8,806 bases of DNA from CAADGU01 sp964467705 (GTDB lineage Bacteria; Chloroflexota; Anaerolineae; Promineifilales; Promineifilaceae): the NCBI GenBank assembly GCA_964467705.1, contig CAYXUZ010000228.1, forward strand, positions 1 through 8,806, read 5' to 3'. The position numbers and the translations under genes are program-made. The notes beneath the pieces were generated by a model. That model saw nothing but the letters and a program-made list of their open reading frames with translations, was not told the origin of the DNA and searched no databases. Of this stretch, positions 1-6,319 are shown piece after piece. The number at the start of each line of letters is the position of its first letter. Positions within the stretch are counted from its first letter, which is position 1.

Positions 1-808
1 GGCCACGGGCAATTGCCATTTCGATGCCACCGGTAATGTGATAGAACCCTTCGTGGGTGCGCTCGCCGGGGATGATGAAGGGCTGGTCAACCGGGTCAAC
101 ATCGCTGGTAATCAACTGCGCCGAGTCTGCATCCGTGCGGGCGATGAGAAGCGTGGGCACACCCATCACGTCGGCCGCCAGCCGCGCGGCCACCAATTTT
201 TGGATAAATTCGCGGGTAGGCACCAATACCTTGCCGCCCATGTGCCCGCACTTTTTGGCCGAGGAGAGTTGATCTTCAAAATGTACCCCGGCCACGCCCG
301 CTTCAATCATCATCTTCATCAACTCGTAGGCGTTCAAATTGCCGCCAAAACCGGATTCGGCATCGGCGACGATGGGCGCATACCAGTAGGTGCCATTTTT
401 GCCATCCATGTGGTAAATCTGGTCGGCGCGCTGCAAAGCGGCGTTGATGCGGCGGGCCAGATTGGGGGCGCTATCGGCCGGGTAGAGGCTCTGGTCGGGG
501 TACGTTTGCCCGGCCAGGTTGGCGTCGGCGGCTACCTGCCAGCCGCTCAGGTAAATGGCTTTCAACCCGGCCTGTACCATCTGCACGGCCTGGTTGCCCG
601 TTTGCGCTCCTAATGAGTTAACATAAGGCTCTTTGTGGAGCAACTGCCACAGCCGTTCCGCGCCCATACGGGCCAGGGTATGCTCAATGACAATGGTGCC
701 GCGCAAGCGGCAGACGTCGTAGCCGGTATACGGCCGTGCAATGCCCTGCCACCGCTTATCAAATTTCCAGCTTTCTTCCATTTGTCTAACATCGTACTGT
801 TTTAACAT
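1..808 (-). CDS. aceA: Isocitrate lyase, C-terminus cut off by window edge
   Basis: Cleaves isocitrate to glyoxylate and succinate, the first step of the glyoxylate bypass used for growth on acetate or fatty acids (established family role). The visible 269 residues stay open to the window edge, about two thirds of a typical 430-residue bacterial enzyme. Diagnostic stretches are SGWQVAADAN (88-97), YPDQSLYP (103-110), ADAESGFGG (148-156), HFEDQ (176-180) and the signature KKCGHMGGK (185-193) with catalytic Cys187. The ATG at 806-808 is chosen because a strong GGAGG (818-822, complement) lies 9 nt upstream. It follows malate synthase on the same strand after 69 nt with no obvious terminator, so the two are probably cotranscribed as aceBA. 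No missing catalytic residue is visible in the part present. A related 2-methylisocitrate lyase is unlikely, because the signature and neighbour are those of isocitrate lyase. Confidence 0.96.
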   Translation of the reverse strand, partial: MLKQYDVRQMEESWKFDKRWQGIARPYTGYDVCRLRGTIVIEHTLARMGAERLWQLLHKEPYVNSLGAQTGNQAVQMVQAGLKAIYLSGWQVAADANLAGQTYPDQSLYPADSAPNLARRINAALQRADQIYHMDGKNGTYWYAPIVADAESGFGGNLNAYELMKMMIEAGVAGVHFEDQLSSAKKCGHMGGKVLVPTREFIQKLVAARLAADVMGVPTLLIARTDADSAQLITSDVDPVDQPFIIPGERTHEGFYHITGGIEMAIARG

Positions 809-854
809 GAGATTATTCCTCCAGGTGTGGGTAAATAGGTGTTCACGTGATCAG

Positions 855-877
855 GTAATTGGGTAACTCTCAATTAC
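855..877. repeat. Small inverted repeat between aceB and aceA
   Basis: GTAATTG (855-861) and CAATTAC (871-877) form perfect 7-bp arms around a 9-nt loop, directly after the aceB stop codon. The loop (GGTAACTCT) partly repeats the arm, so the element looks like a degenerate heptad repeat rather than a classical terminator; there is no T tract. It could be a weak processing or attenuation point between the two cotranscribed genes. Confidence 0.5.
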
Positions 878-2464
878 TCAGTTCAAAAATTCATACGCCG
901 GCAGGGTCAGAAACTCAGTGAAGGTATCATCGTTGATAATCTGTTGGAACAGTTCACCGGCCAGCGCATATTGACCATTGTTAAACTGCTGGCTGCCGAC
1001 ACTTTGTTTGATCGTGCTCAGCACGTTGGGAATCATGTCATTGACCAATTGGGGGGTGAGGGCACGGCCGTCATCCAGCTTTGTCCCCTCGTTATGTACC
1101 CATTGCCAGATTTGCGAGCGGGAGATTTCGGCCGTGGCCGCATCTTCCATCAGGTTATAAATGGGCACACAGCCGTTCCCGTCCAGCCAGGCCGCCATGT
1201 ATTGAATGCCCACATCGAGGTTCACGCGCAGCCCATTTTCGGTGATGTGTCCTTCGGGGACGGCGAGTAGGTCAACGGCCGTCACCTGCACATCCTCCCG
1301 TTGCCGGTGAATCTGGTTGGGCGTGGGCATGTATTGGTCAAATTGCTCCTTAGCAATGGCTACCAGCCCCGGATGCGCCACCCAGGTGCCGTCGTGCCCA
1401 TCTCTGGCTTCACGCTCCTTGTCCGCCCGTACCTTGCCCAGGGCAATCTCGTTGGCGGCGGGGTCGCTCTTGATCGGAATTTGGGCAGCCATGCCCCCCA
1501 TGGCGTGAATGCCCCGCCGGTGGCAGGTTTTGATCAGCAGCAGTGAGTAGGAGCGCATCATGTGGGCCGTCATGGTTACGTCGGCGCGGTCGGGCATCAG
1601 CCAGCGCGGATGGTGGCGGAATTTGCGGATGGCGCTGAAGATGTAATCCCAACGGCCGCAGTTCAGCCCGGCGGAATGGTCACGCAACTCCCACAAAATT
1701 TCGTCCATCTCAAAGGCGGCCAGGATATTTTCAATGAGGACGGTGGCGCGAATCGTGCCACGCGAGATGCCCAATTCGTCCTGGGCCAGGTTGAAGACAT
1801 CGTTCCACAACCGTGCTTCCAGGTGGCTTTCCAGCTTGGGCAGGTAGAAATACGGCCCGGTGCCCTTGGCGATGAGGGCGTGGGCATTGTGGAAGAAGTA
1901 GAGACCAAAATCAAAGAGGGAGGCGGAGATAGGACGGCCGTCTACCAGCACATGTTTCTCCGGTAAATGCCAGCCGCGCGGCCGTACCAGCAGCGTCGCC
2001 GTTTGTTCATTCAGTTGATATACCTTGCCGTCAGGGTTGGTAAAGGTGATGGCGCCGCGAATGGCGTCCCGCAAATTGATTTGCCCTTCAATCGTTGCCG
2101 GCCAGGTGGGGGAATGGGAATCCTCAAAATCGGCCATGAACACGTTCGCGCCAGAGTTCAGGGCATTGATGATCATTTTGCGGTCAACCGGGCCGGTGAT
2201 TTCCACGCGCCGGTCTTGTAAATCAGCAGGGATAGAGGCGACGGTCCATTCGCGCTGACGGATGTGCGCTGTTTCCGGCAAGAAGTCGGGCATCTGCCCA
2301 TTGTCAATGGCCGCCTGCCGCCGCTCGCGCTGGTGCAGCAGTTCCCGCCGCCGTTCGCCAAAGGTACGGTCCAGCTTTGCCACAAAAGCCAGCGCCGCCG
2401 GGGTCAAAATTTCGGTAAATGTTGGGGCCAATTCACCAACAATTTGAACGTTCTCTTGTGCCAT
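878..2464 (-). CDS. aceB: Malate synthase A
   Basis: Condenses glyoxylate with acetyl-CoA to malate, the second step of the glyoxylate bypass. At 528 residues it has the usual length of the A-type enzyme (about 530), not the 720-residue G type. ITGPVDRKM (89-97) and DFEDS (112-116) are typical. VRPRGW (160-165) carries the expected active-site arginine. E245 in LIEN and D273 in GRWDY are the expected Mg ligands. RDHSAGLNCGRWDYIF (261-276) matches the family signature. MEDAATAEIS (439-448) contains the catalytic base, Asp441. The ATG at 2462-2464 fits the family N-terminus but has only a weak ribosome site, with GGTAAG nearby. It is the first gene of a likely aceBA operon, divergent from a RamB-like regulator. 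Its leader probably includes the palindromic repeat at 2484-2572, and the candidate promoter overlaps an operator at 2601-2618. Confidence 0.97.
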   Translation of the reverse strand: MAQENVQIVGELAPTFTEILTPAALAFVAKLDRTFGERRRELLHQRERRQAAIDNGQMPDFLPETAHIRQREWTVASIPADLQDRRVEITGPVDRKMIINALNSGANVFMADFEDSHSPTWPATIEGQINLRDAIRGAITFTNPDGKVYQLNEQTATLLVRPRGWHLPEKHVLVDGRPISASLFDFGLYFFHNAHALIAKGTGPYFYLPKLESHLEARLWNDVFNLAQDELGISRGTIRATVLIENILAAFEMDEILWELRDHSAGLNCGRWDYIFSAIRKFRHHPRWLMPDRADVTMTAHMMRSYSLLLIKTCHRRGIHAMGGMAAQIPIKSDPAANEIALGKVRADKEREARDGHDGTWVAHPGLVAIAKEQFDQYMPTPNQIHRQREDVQVTAVDLLAVPEGHITENGLRVNLDVGIQYMAAWLDGNGCVPIYNLMEDAATAEISRSQIWQWVHNEGTKLDDGRALTPQLVNDMIPNVLSTIKQSVGSQQFNNGQYALAGELFQQIINDDTFTEFLTLPAYEFLN

Positions 2465-2483
2465 ATGTGCTTACCAGAGCAAT

Positions 2484-2572
2484 TGTCATTCCGAACGCAG
2501 TCTGCGAAGTGAGGAATCTCTATTACTACGATTGTAGGAGGGATTCCTCCTCGAAGACTTGTCGGAATGACA
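2484..2572. repeat. Palindromic TGTCATTCCGA repeat (MITE/REP-like)
   Basis: TGTCATTCCGA (2484-2494) and TCGGAATGACA (2562-2572) are perfect 11-bp inverted ends. The inner parts (AGTCTGCGAAGTGAGGAATC on the left, GGATTCCTCCTCGAAGACTT on the right) pair imperfectly, so the whole 89 bp can fold into one long hairpin. Repeats with these ends and a GAGGAATC inner block are familiar in intergenic DNA of Chloroflexota and Bacteroidota (recalled, not searched). It lies between the aceB start and the operator, so it would sit in the untranslated leader of the aceBA mRNA. No reading frame is apparent in it. Confidence 0.75.
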
Positions 2573-2597
2573 TGGGTTAGTGGGTGGTGTAAATTTA

Positions 2598-2625
2598 TCT
2601 TTAGCGAATTTTCGCTAATGGTGAA
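2598..2625 (-). promoter_or_regulatory. Candidate aceBA promoter
   Basis: On the minus strand TTCACC (2625-2620) and TAAAGA (2603-2598) are separated by 16 bp and resemble weak -35 and -10 boxes. The operator palindrome fills the spacer and overlaps the first three bases of the -10. This would give a leader of about 125 nt ahead of aceB. The boxes are poor matches to consensus, so the call rests largely on position and on the mirror-image arrangement at the regulator promoter. Confidence 0.35.
2601..2618. promoter_or_regulatory. Operator-like palindrome O1 (aceBA side)
   Basis: TTAGCGAA (2601-2608), a 2-bp spacer TT, and TTCGCTAA (2611-2618) are a perfect 8+8 bp inverted repeat. The same sequence recurs with one change at 2682-2699, in front of the divergent regulator gene. 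Duplicated palindromes in the shared control region of a regulator and its divergent metabolic operon are the standard signature of that regulator's binding sites. Known RamB/PrpR sites in Actinobacteria also centre on an AT-flanked TTTGCAAA-type palindrome, which is similar in style only. Confidence 0.8.
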
Positions 2626-2663
2626 GATTGTACAACGCCATGCCGCATCGTGTCAAGGGGTTT

Positions 2664-2671
2664 TTGGCGAA
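2664..2671 (+). promoter_or_regulatory. Extra operator half-site
   Basis: TTGGCGAA at 2664-2671 equals the left arm of O2 (2682-2689) exactly, and the 11-bp TTTTTGGCGAA recurs at 2661-2671 and 2679-2689, a spacing of 18 bp. The matching right arm is degraded (TTTGGTTT). It may be a low-affinity site adjacent to O2 or the remains of a duplicated operator. Confidence 0.45.
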
Positions 2672-2674
2672 TTT

Positions 2675-2702
2675 TTGGTTTTTGGCGAAAATTCGCTAAA
2701 AT
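2675..2702 (+). promoter_or_regulatory. Candidate promoter of the RamB-like regulator
   Basis: TTGGTT (2675-2680) and TAAAAT (2697-2702) are separated by 16 bp and resemble -35 and -10 boxes. O2 fills the spacer and overlaps the -10 by three bases, so binding there should block polymerase and give autoregulation. The predicted transcription start falls at or next to the ATG at 2709, and no Shine-Dalgarno is visible, so the mRNA may be leaderless. Confidence 0.45.
2682..2699. promoter_or_regulatory. Operator-like palindrome O2 (regulator side)
   Basis: TTGGCGAA (2682-2689), spacer AA, and TTCGCTAA (2692-2699) form an inverted repeat with a single mismatch between its arms. It is the same motif as O1 and ends 9 nt before the regulator's ATG, which suggests autorepression. 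Confidence 0.75.
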
Positions 2703-2708
2703 TTGGCT

Positions 2709-4214
2709 ATGAGCGCAAATCTAGTAAACATCATCTTTGGCATGAAAATGCGGCAGGCGCGGACGGAAGCGAACATGACGCTGACCGAATTCGCCGCCGC
2801 TTGCGACCTCTCCCCCTCTTACGTCACCGAAATCGAAAAGGGGCGCAAATACCCCCGCAGCGACAAAATCATGAAGATCGCCGAGGTGCTGGGCAAAAGC
2901 TACGATGATCTCGTTTCTATCCGGCTGGATAACTCGCTGGCGCACCTGGAAACGACGTTAGCGTCAGCCACCTTCCAACGCTTCCCCTTTGAGGAGTTTG
3001 GCCTGGAACCGGGCGACCTGGTGACGCTGCTAACACGGGAGCCGGAAAAGGCCAGTGCCTTGCTGCACGCTGTCATTGCCATTGCCCGCCATTATGATTT
3101 GAAGGAGGAGGAGTTTTTACGCGCCGCCCTGCGTTCGTATCAGGAAATCCATGAGAACTATTTTCAGGAGTTGGAAGATACGGCCGTCGCCTTCACCAAC
3201 GACATCGGCGTCCCATATGGCCTGACGGGGCAGATTCCGGTGCAGCGGGAAGTGCTGGAAACGGTATTGCGCCAGAAGTACGGCTATGAAATTGACACAA
3301 GCGCCATTGCCGACGACCCCCGGCTGCGGCGGTATCGTTCGGTGTTTGTGGAGGGGCGACGCCCCTATCTCTGCATCAACCCCACCTTGCATGACAATCA
3401 GATCAACTTTGTCCTGGCCCGCGAAATAGGGTACCAGCATCTGGGACTCAAAGAGCGCTCCTTCGCCTCCACCCCCAGCCGTATTGACTCCTTCCAGCAA
3501 ATTCTCAACGACCACCTGGCGGCCTATTTTGGTGGCGCACTGCTGATGCCGCGCCAGCCAATGTTTGCCGATTTACAAGACTTTTTTGGCCGCGCCGTCT
3601 GGGAACCACAGACATTACTTGATTTACTGGCCAAATATGATGTGACCCCGGAGATGCTCTTTTACCGTTTCAGTGAACTCATTCCCCAGTTTTACGGCAT
3701 CCGCCATCACTTTTTGCGCTTTCATCAGATGAATAATGACCGGTATGTATTGTATAAGCAGCTCAATTTGAACCAGTTGATTGTGCCGCACGGCATTGGC
3801 CTGGACGAACATTACTGCCGCCGCTGGCTCTCCATTCGCCTGCTGCGTGAGCAGTTAAACGGGGAGACGGCCACGTTTGACCACCCGCTGGTGGGGGTGC
3901 AAATGTCGGAATTTGTGCAGACGCGGGAACGCTTTTTGTGTATTGGGGTGGCACGGCCGTTGACTCTCAACAGCGGTGTTCTTAGCAGTGTCATCATCGG
4001 TTTCCGCGTAGACGCTGAACTCAGCCAGACCATCCATTTTGCCGATGACCCGGCCATCCCCATGATCTATATCAACGAAACGTGTGAACGCTGCCCGCTG
4101 ACGGCCGACCAATGCAGCGACCGCGCCGCCCCGCCCACCATCCTGCAAGCGGAGGAAGACGCCACCGCCCGCCGCCTGGCCCTCAGCCAGTTGCGGGATC
4201 GGGTGCGGGGATAG
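2709..4214 (+). CDS. XRE regulator, short-chain fatty-acyl-responsive (RamB/PrpR-like, ScfR) class
   Basis: Probable DNA-binding switch for the divergent aceBA operon. Counting 501 residues from the ATG at 2709, residues about 10-68 form an XRE helix-turn-helix (TLTEFAAACDLSPSYVTEIE). The middle contains a Peptidase_M78-like region with AREIGYQHL at about 239-247, where both zinc histidines of HExxH are lost, so proteolysis is not expected. The C-terminal part resembles the ScfR/DUF2083 sensor domain and ends in C459-x2-C462-x6-C469 followed by DRAAPP. In this family, mycobacterial PrpR binds propionyl-CoA and has been reported to carry an Fe-S cluster, while RamB controls isocitrate lyase. 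The ligand here, and whether it represses or activates, are inferred only. A TTG at 2703 is an alternative start adding two residues; the ATG better fits the leaderless promoter. The TAG stop overlaps a heptad repeat. Confidence 0.88.
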   Translation: MSANLVNIIFGMKMRQARTEANMTLTEFAAACDLSPSYVTEIEKGRKYPRSDKIMKIAEVLGKSYDDLVSIRLDNSLAHLETTLASATFQRFPFEEFGLEPGDLVTLLTREPEKASALLHAVIAIARHYDLKEEEFLRAALRSYQEIHENYFQELEDTAVAFTNDIGVPYGLTGQIPVQREVLETVLRQKYGYEIDTSAIADDPRLRRYRSVFVEGRRPYLCINPTLHDNQINFVLAREIGYQHLGLKERSFASTPSRIDSFQQILNDHLAAYFGGALLMPRQPMFADLQDFFGRAVWEPQTLLDLLAKYDVTPEMLFYRFSELIPQFYGIRHHFLRFHQMNNDRYVLYKQLNLNQLIVPHGIGLDEHYCRRWLSIRLLREQLNGETATFDHPLVGVQMSEFVQTRERFLCIGVARPLTLNSGVLSSVIIGFRVDAELSQTIHFADDPAIPMIYINETCERCPLTADQCSDRAAPPTILQAEEDATARRLALSQLRDRVRG

Positions 4215-4263
4215 TAAACAGTAAGCAGTGAGTAGTGAGCAGTGGGTACTGTTCACTGCTTAC
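4213..4263. repeat. Heptad repeat and hairpin between convergent genes
   Basis: Five tandem heptamers of the form AGTRRRY run from 4213 to 4247 (AGTAAAC, AGTAAGC, AGTGAGT, AGTGAGC, AGTGGGT). The same heptads then continue on the opposite strand (4248-4263). GTAAGCAGTGA (4221-4231) and TCACTGCTTAC (4253-4263) are perfect 11-bp inverted arms, with weaker inner pairing. The repeat overlaps the last two bases of the regulator's TAG and contains the whole TGA of the PspA-like gene. A role as a bidirectional transcription terminator is plausible, though neither side has a clear T tract. Confidence 0.75.
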
Positions 4264-4927
4264 CGATTAACGTCTTCAAATGCGCCAGTTCTTCCTCCAC
4301 GGCCGTCTCCAATCCCACATAATCGCCGGTGAGGGGCACGGCCGTACCTGCCAATAACTCGTCACGCAGCGCCCCATCCAGCCAGTCGGCGCGCGCTTCC
4401 AGATGTTCCGTGTGGCTTTCGGCCGTAGCAATGGCTTCGCCCAGGTCGGCCAGGTCACGGAAAATATCCTGAATCGCTTTGTTCACCTGAATCTGGGAAG
4501 TGGCTGTCTGGTAACGGGCGGCCATTGCTTCTTGCCGGGCCACATAGGCTTCAATCTGGGCGATCAGGTGTTGTTCCACCGCCCGTAGCTGCTGCTCTTT
4601 TTGGGCAATAGCCTGGAGTTGGCCGGCCATCGTTTGTAGTTCAATGGCTGTTATCTGCCGCTGGCGCAGCGCCAGTCGCGCTTTTTCTTCCTCACCGGCG
4701 GCCAAAGCCGCCCGTGCCTGTTCTTCCAGCAAAGGCAGGCGGGTTTGCATCACGGCCGTTTTGCCCACCAGCCCGGCCCGCATCTGGGCAATACCCACCA
4801 GTGCCGCCTGCACATTGCGTAACAGTTCTTGCTGACGCTGCGGCAGGTACACGGCCGTTTGCCGGGGGTCTTCTGCCGGTTGCAACAGGGCGGTTAATCC
4901 CTTTTTTAACCATGAGGTGCGGGACAT
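4253..4927 (-). CDS. PspA/IM30-family membrane-stress protein
   Basis: Likely peripheral inner-membrane protein that binds stressed lipid bilayers, like phage-shock protein A or Vipp1/IM30. It has 224 residues (family usually 220-260), is almost all charged alpha-helix and has no membrane segment. Family features are the N-terminal amphipathic stretch WLKKGLTALLQ, EDPRQ just after it, AAGEEEKARLALRQRQ in the long coiled coil, and the DLGEAIATAESHTEHLEARA region. The start is set at the ATG 4927-4925 because GGAGA lies 5 nt upstream (4933-4937, complement). An ATG at 4951 would add eight residues but has no ribosome site and lies inside a palindrome. It is last in a minus-strand operon behind three membrane proteins, which fits a Psp-type module. 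Divergence from classical PspA leaves the exact subfamily open. Confidence 0.82.
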   Translation of the reverse strand: MSRTSWLKKGLTALLQPAEDPRQTAVYLPQRQQELLRNVQAALVGIAQMRAGLVGKTAVMQTRLPLLEEQARAALAAGEEEKARLALRQRQITAIELQTMAGQLQAIAQKEQQLRAVEQHLIAQIEAYVARQEAMAARYQTATSQIQVNKAIQDIFRDLADLGEAIATAESHTEHLEARADWLDGALRDELLAGTAVPLTGDYVGLETAVEEELAHLKTLIGKQ

Positions 4928-4940
4928 GGTATTCTCCAGG

Positions 4941-4974
4941 GAATCGGTCATCGGCCATGGCCGTTGACCGATTC
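4941..4974. repeat. 34-bp near-perfect palindrome before the PspA-like gene
   Basis: GAATCGGTCA (4941-4950) and TGACCGATTC (4965-4974) are perfect 10-bp arms. Between them CGGCCATGGCCG (4952-4963) is itself a perfect palindrome, leaving one mismatched pair over 34 bp. In mRNA it would form a 15-bp-class stem with an A-A mismatch and a CATG loop, ending only 3 nt before the gene's ribosome site. No T tract follows, so it is not a typical terminator. An operator, a translational control hairpin or an RNA stability element are all possible. Confidence 0.7.
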
Positions 4975-5002
4975 ACAAAGACCTCCCACCAACCAGTGTC
5001 AC

Positions 5003-5575
5003 TTACTGACTAAACAGGCGACGCCGTTGTTCGCGCTGCATACGCCAGTAATAAGCGCCTAACCCGCCCATAGCCGCCAGGGTGATGGCCCGCATGACCA
5101 GCAGTTCCATTTTGGCGGAACTGGTAAAGATCGCCGTGTCGGCCACAAAGCAGGCAATGGTGTAGGCGGCCAGCGCCGCCAGGGTATACAGGGCAGCAAA
5201 TCGCGGCTGAAAGACAAAGGCGAAGGCAGTCAGGATGGGGTAGTACAGAACAAAGAGAAAACTGTTCAGCCCATTCTGCCCTGGCCAGACCAGCAGGATG
5301 AGGGTGATAAGGGACAGGTCTAAAAAGCTCAACACGATGAGCAAGGTCTGGTTGACGGGCTGTTCCATCAGGTAACGGCCGTGTACAAAAAAGTTGATGC
5401 CCATCATCATCACAATCAGCACAATGGCGCCGCTCAACTGGCCGATGCTGCTGGCCGACCAGAGGGCGAAAATGCCGCCCGCCAGAATCACAAACCAACG
5501 CGCCCAGATGAGGACAATTTGCCCGAAGAAAATATCTTCGGCCGCTTCTTGTTGAGGGGTAAATAATGTTTGCAT
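5003..5575 (-). CDS. Six-helix membrane protein, kinase-less sensor-like (paralogue 2)
   Basis: I do not recognise a named family. The 190 residues contain about six hydrophobic helices: IWARWFVILAGGIFALW, AIVLIVMMMGINFF, LLIVLSFLDLSLITLILLVW, FLFVLYYPILTAFAFVF, LYTLAALAAYTIACFVA and LLVMRAITLAAMGGLGAYYW. A short basic tail follows (RMQREQRRRLFSQ). The layout resembles the membrane sensory part of some histidine kinases, but no kinase or output domain follows. It aligns by eye with the next upstream gene product (ARW near helix 1, H-x2-x-LM-x2-P after helix 2, D-x3-ITL in helix 3), so the two are probably duplicated. The ATG at 5575-5573 is chosen for AAGGAG 8 nt upstream (5584-5589, complement). 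The upstream ATG at 5614 lacks a ribosome site and lies in a hairpin. Confidence 0.8.
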   Translation of the reverse strand: MQTLFTPQQEAAEDIFFGQIVLIWARWFVILAGGIFALWSASSIGQLSGAIVLIVMMMGINFFVHGRYLMEQPVNQTLLIVLSFLDLSLITLILLVWPGQNGLNSFLFVLYYPILTAFAFVFQPRFAALYTLAALAAYTIACFVADTAIFTSSAKMELLVMRAITLAAMGGLGAYYWRMQREQRRRLFSQ

Positions 5576-5601
5576 TTTGAAATCTCCTTTGTATTCGGTA
5601 G

Positions 5602-5620
5602 GGCGATTTTCCAAATCGCC
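5602..5620. repeat. Short hairpin between the two paralogues
   Basis: GGCGATTT (5602-5609) and AAATCGCC (5613-5620) are perfect 8-bp arms around a 3-nt loop, lying 2 nt after the stop codon of the upstream paralogue and 12 nt before the next ribosome site. It could be an intra-operon processing or stability hairpin, or a copy of a dispersed repeat. No T tract follows. Confidence 0.6.
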
Positions 5621-5622
5621 TG

Positions 5623-6300
5623 TTAACTACCAGCCACCTCTGGCATCTCCTGCCGTTGTTGCAGCTCTTCTAACAAATCCTGCTGTGCCCATTCAGCCGC
5701 CTGCCGCCGCTGTGCCTCCACCCGCTGGTAAAGCACACCGCAGGCCACCACGGCCGCAAACATGAGCAAACGCACTACCAAAATCTGGGGGGCGTCAGAT
5801 GCTGTCGTCAGGCTAAAGAATGAGCTGTAGAGGGAGATCAGGGCATAAAGGCCAATGACGGCGCTGCCAAAAATCAGCGTGGCCGCCAGGGGGAAAGCGA
5901 CGGAAATGGCCAGCAAGGCCGGGAAGTAGAAAATGTAGGTGTTTGAAGTGAAACCGCCCTGGGTGGCCACCAGCAAGGTAATGGCGGCAATGTCGAAGGC
6001 GCTGGCCGCCAGCACCACCTGTTGCAGGGTCGGCCGGCGCATCAACAGTTGGGCGTGCAGATAAAAGTTAGCGACGGCTAACAGCAGCAAGATGCCTACC
6101 TGAAAGCGTAAATGGTCTAATGCGTCGGGGTTCCACATGACCAGGAACAAGCCGGCTACGACCAAAATCCAGCGCGCCGCTACCACCACCAGTTGGCCGC
6201 TGGCTTCATCGGAAAGGGCTTCGCGGGGACGGCGCGGTTGGGTACGGCCGTACCCTGGCTTTTTACGAACAGTTGAAAAAACTTCATTTTTTGTCATCAT
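5623..6300 (-). CDS. Six-helix membrane protein, kinase-less sensor-like (paralogue 1)
   Basis: Unrecognised 225-residue membrane protein. A basic N-terminal tail of about 35 residues (RKKPGYGRTQPRRPRE) precedes roughly six helices: VVVAARWILVVAGLFLVMW, VGILLLLAVANFYLH, VVLAASAFDIAAITLLVA, YIFYFPALLAISVAFPLAAT, AVIGLYALISLYSSFF and LVVRLLMFAAVVACGVLYQ. It ends in a charged helix (RVEAQRRQAAEWAQQDLLEE) that looks like the beginning of a kinase dimerisation helix cut short. It matches the downstream gene product in helix order and landmark residues, implying tandem duplication. The start at 6300-6298 has AAGGAG 6 nt upstream (6307-6312, complement); the next ATG (6297) is also usable, and one at 6327 would overlap the preceding gene without a ribosome site. 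The preceding stop is 19 nt away, consistent with an operon. The function is presumably envelope sensing or PspA partnering (inference). Confidence 0.8.
   Translation of the reverse strand: MMTKNEVFSTVRKKPGYGRTQPRRPREALSDEASGQLVVVAARWILVVAGLFLVMWNPDALDHLRFQVGILLLLAVANFYLHAQLLMRRPTLQQVVLAASAFDIAAITLLVATQGGFTSNTYIFYFPALLAISVAFPLAATLIFGSAVIGLYALISLYSSFFSLTTASDAPQILVVRLLMFAAVVACGVLYQRVEAQRRQAAEWAQQDLLEELQQRQEMPEVAGS
6240..6255. repeat. 16-bp perfect palindrome around an ACGGCCGT octamer
   Basis: GGGTACGGCCGTACCC at 6240-6255 is a perfect 16-bp palindrome inside the coding part of paralogue 1. The central eight bases are one copy of the octamer iterated throughout the window, and this is its most extended symmetric copy. 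Confidence 0.8.
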
Positions 6301-6319
6301 GTTTATCTCCTTATCATTG

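Noticed and set aside
38..613. Open frame of 191 codons on the plus strand opposite aceA
   Set aside because: It is antisense to the clear isocitrate lyase frame; low-complexity residues and no family match, as expected for a shadow in GC-rich coding DNA.
2709..4214. Active ImmA/IrrE-type metalloprotease of a toxin-antitoxin or phage system
   Set aside because: The HExxH histidines are missing (REIGY), and the C-terminal cysteine-containing domain and divergent aceBA operon point to a metabolic regulator.
3855..4256. Minus-strand frame beginning inside the heptad repeat
   Set aside because: Its start is made of repeat sequence and the rest is antisense to the regulator's C-terminal domain.
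4221..4263. Confident intrinsic terminator
   Set aside because: The stem is good but no T tract follows on either strand, so termination is only suggested.
4928..4951. Upstream ATG for the PspA-like gene
   Set aside because: No ribosome site precedes it and it lies within the 34-bp palindrome; the ATG at 4927 has GGAGA at good spacing and starts the expected N-terminal helix.
5576..5614. Longer N-terminus for paralogue 2
   Set aside because: The extra 13 codons include a hairpin repeat and the Shine-Dalgarno of the better start at 5575.
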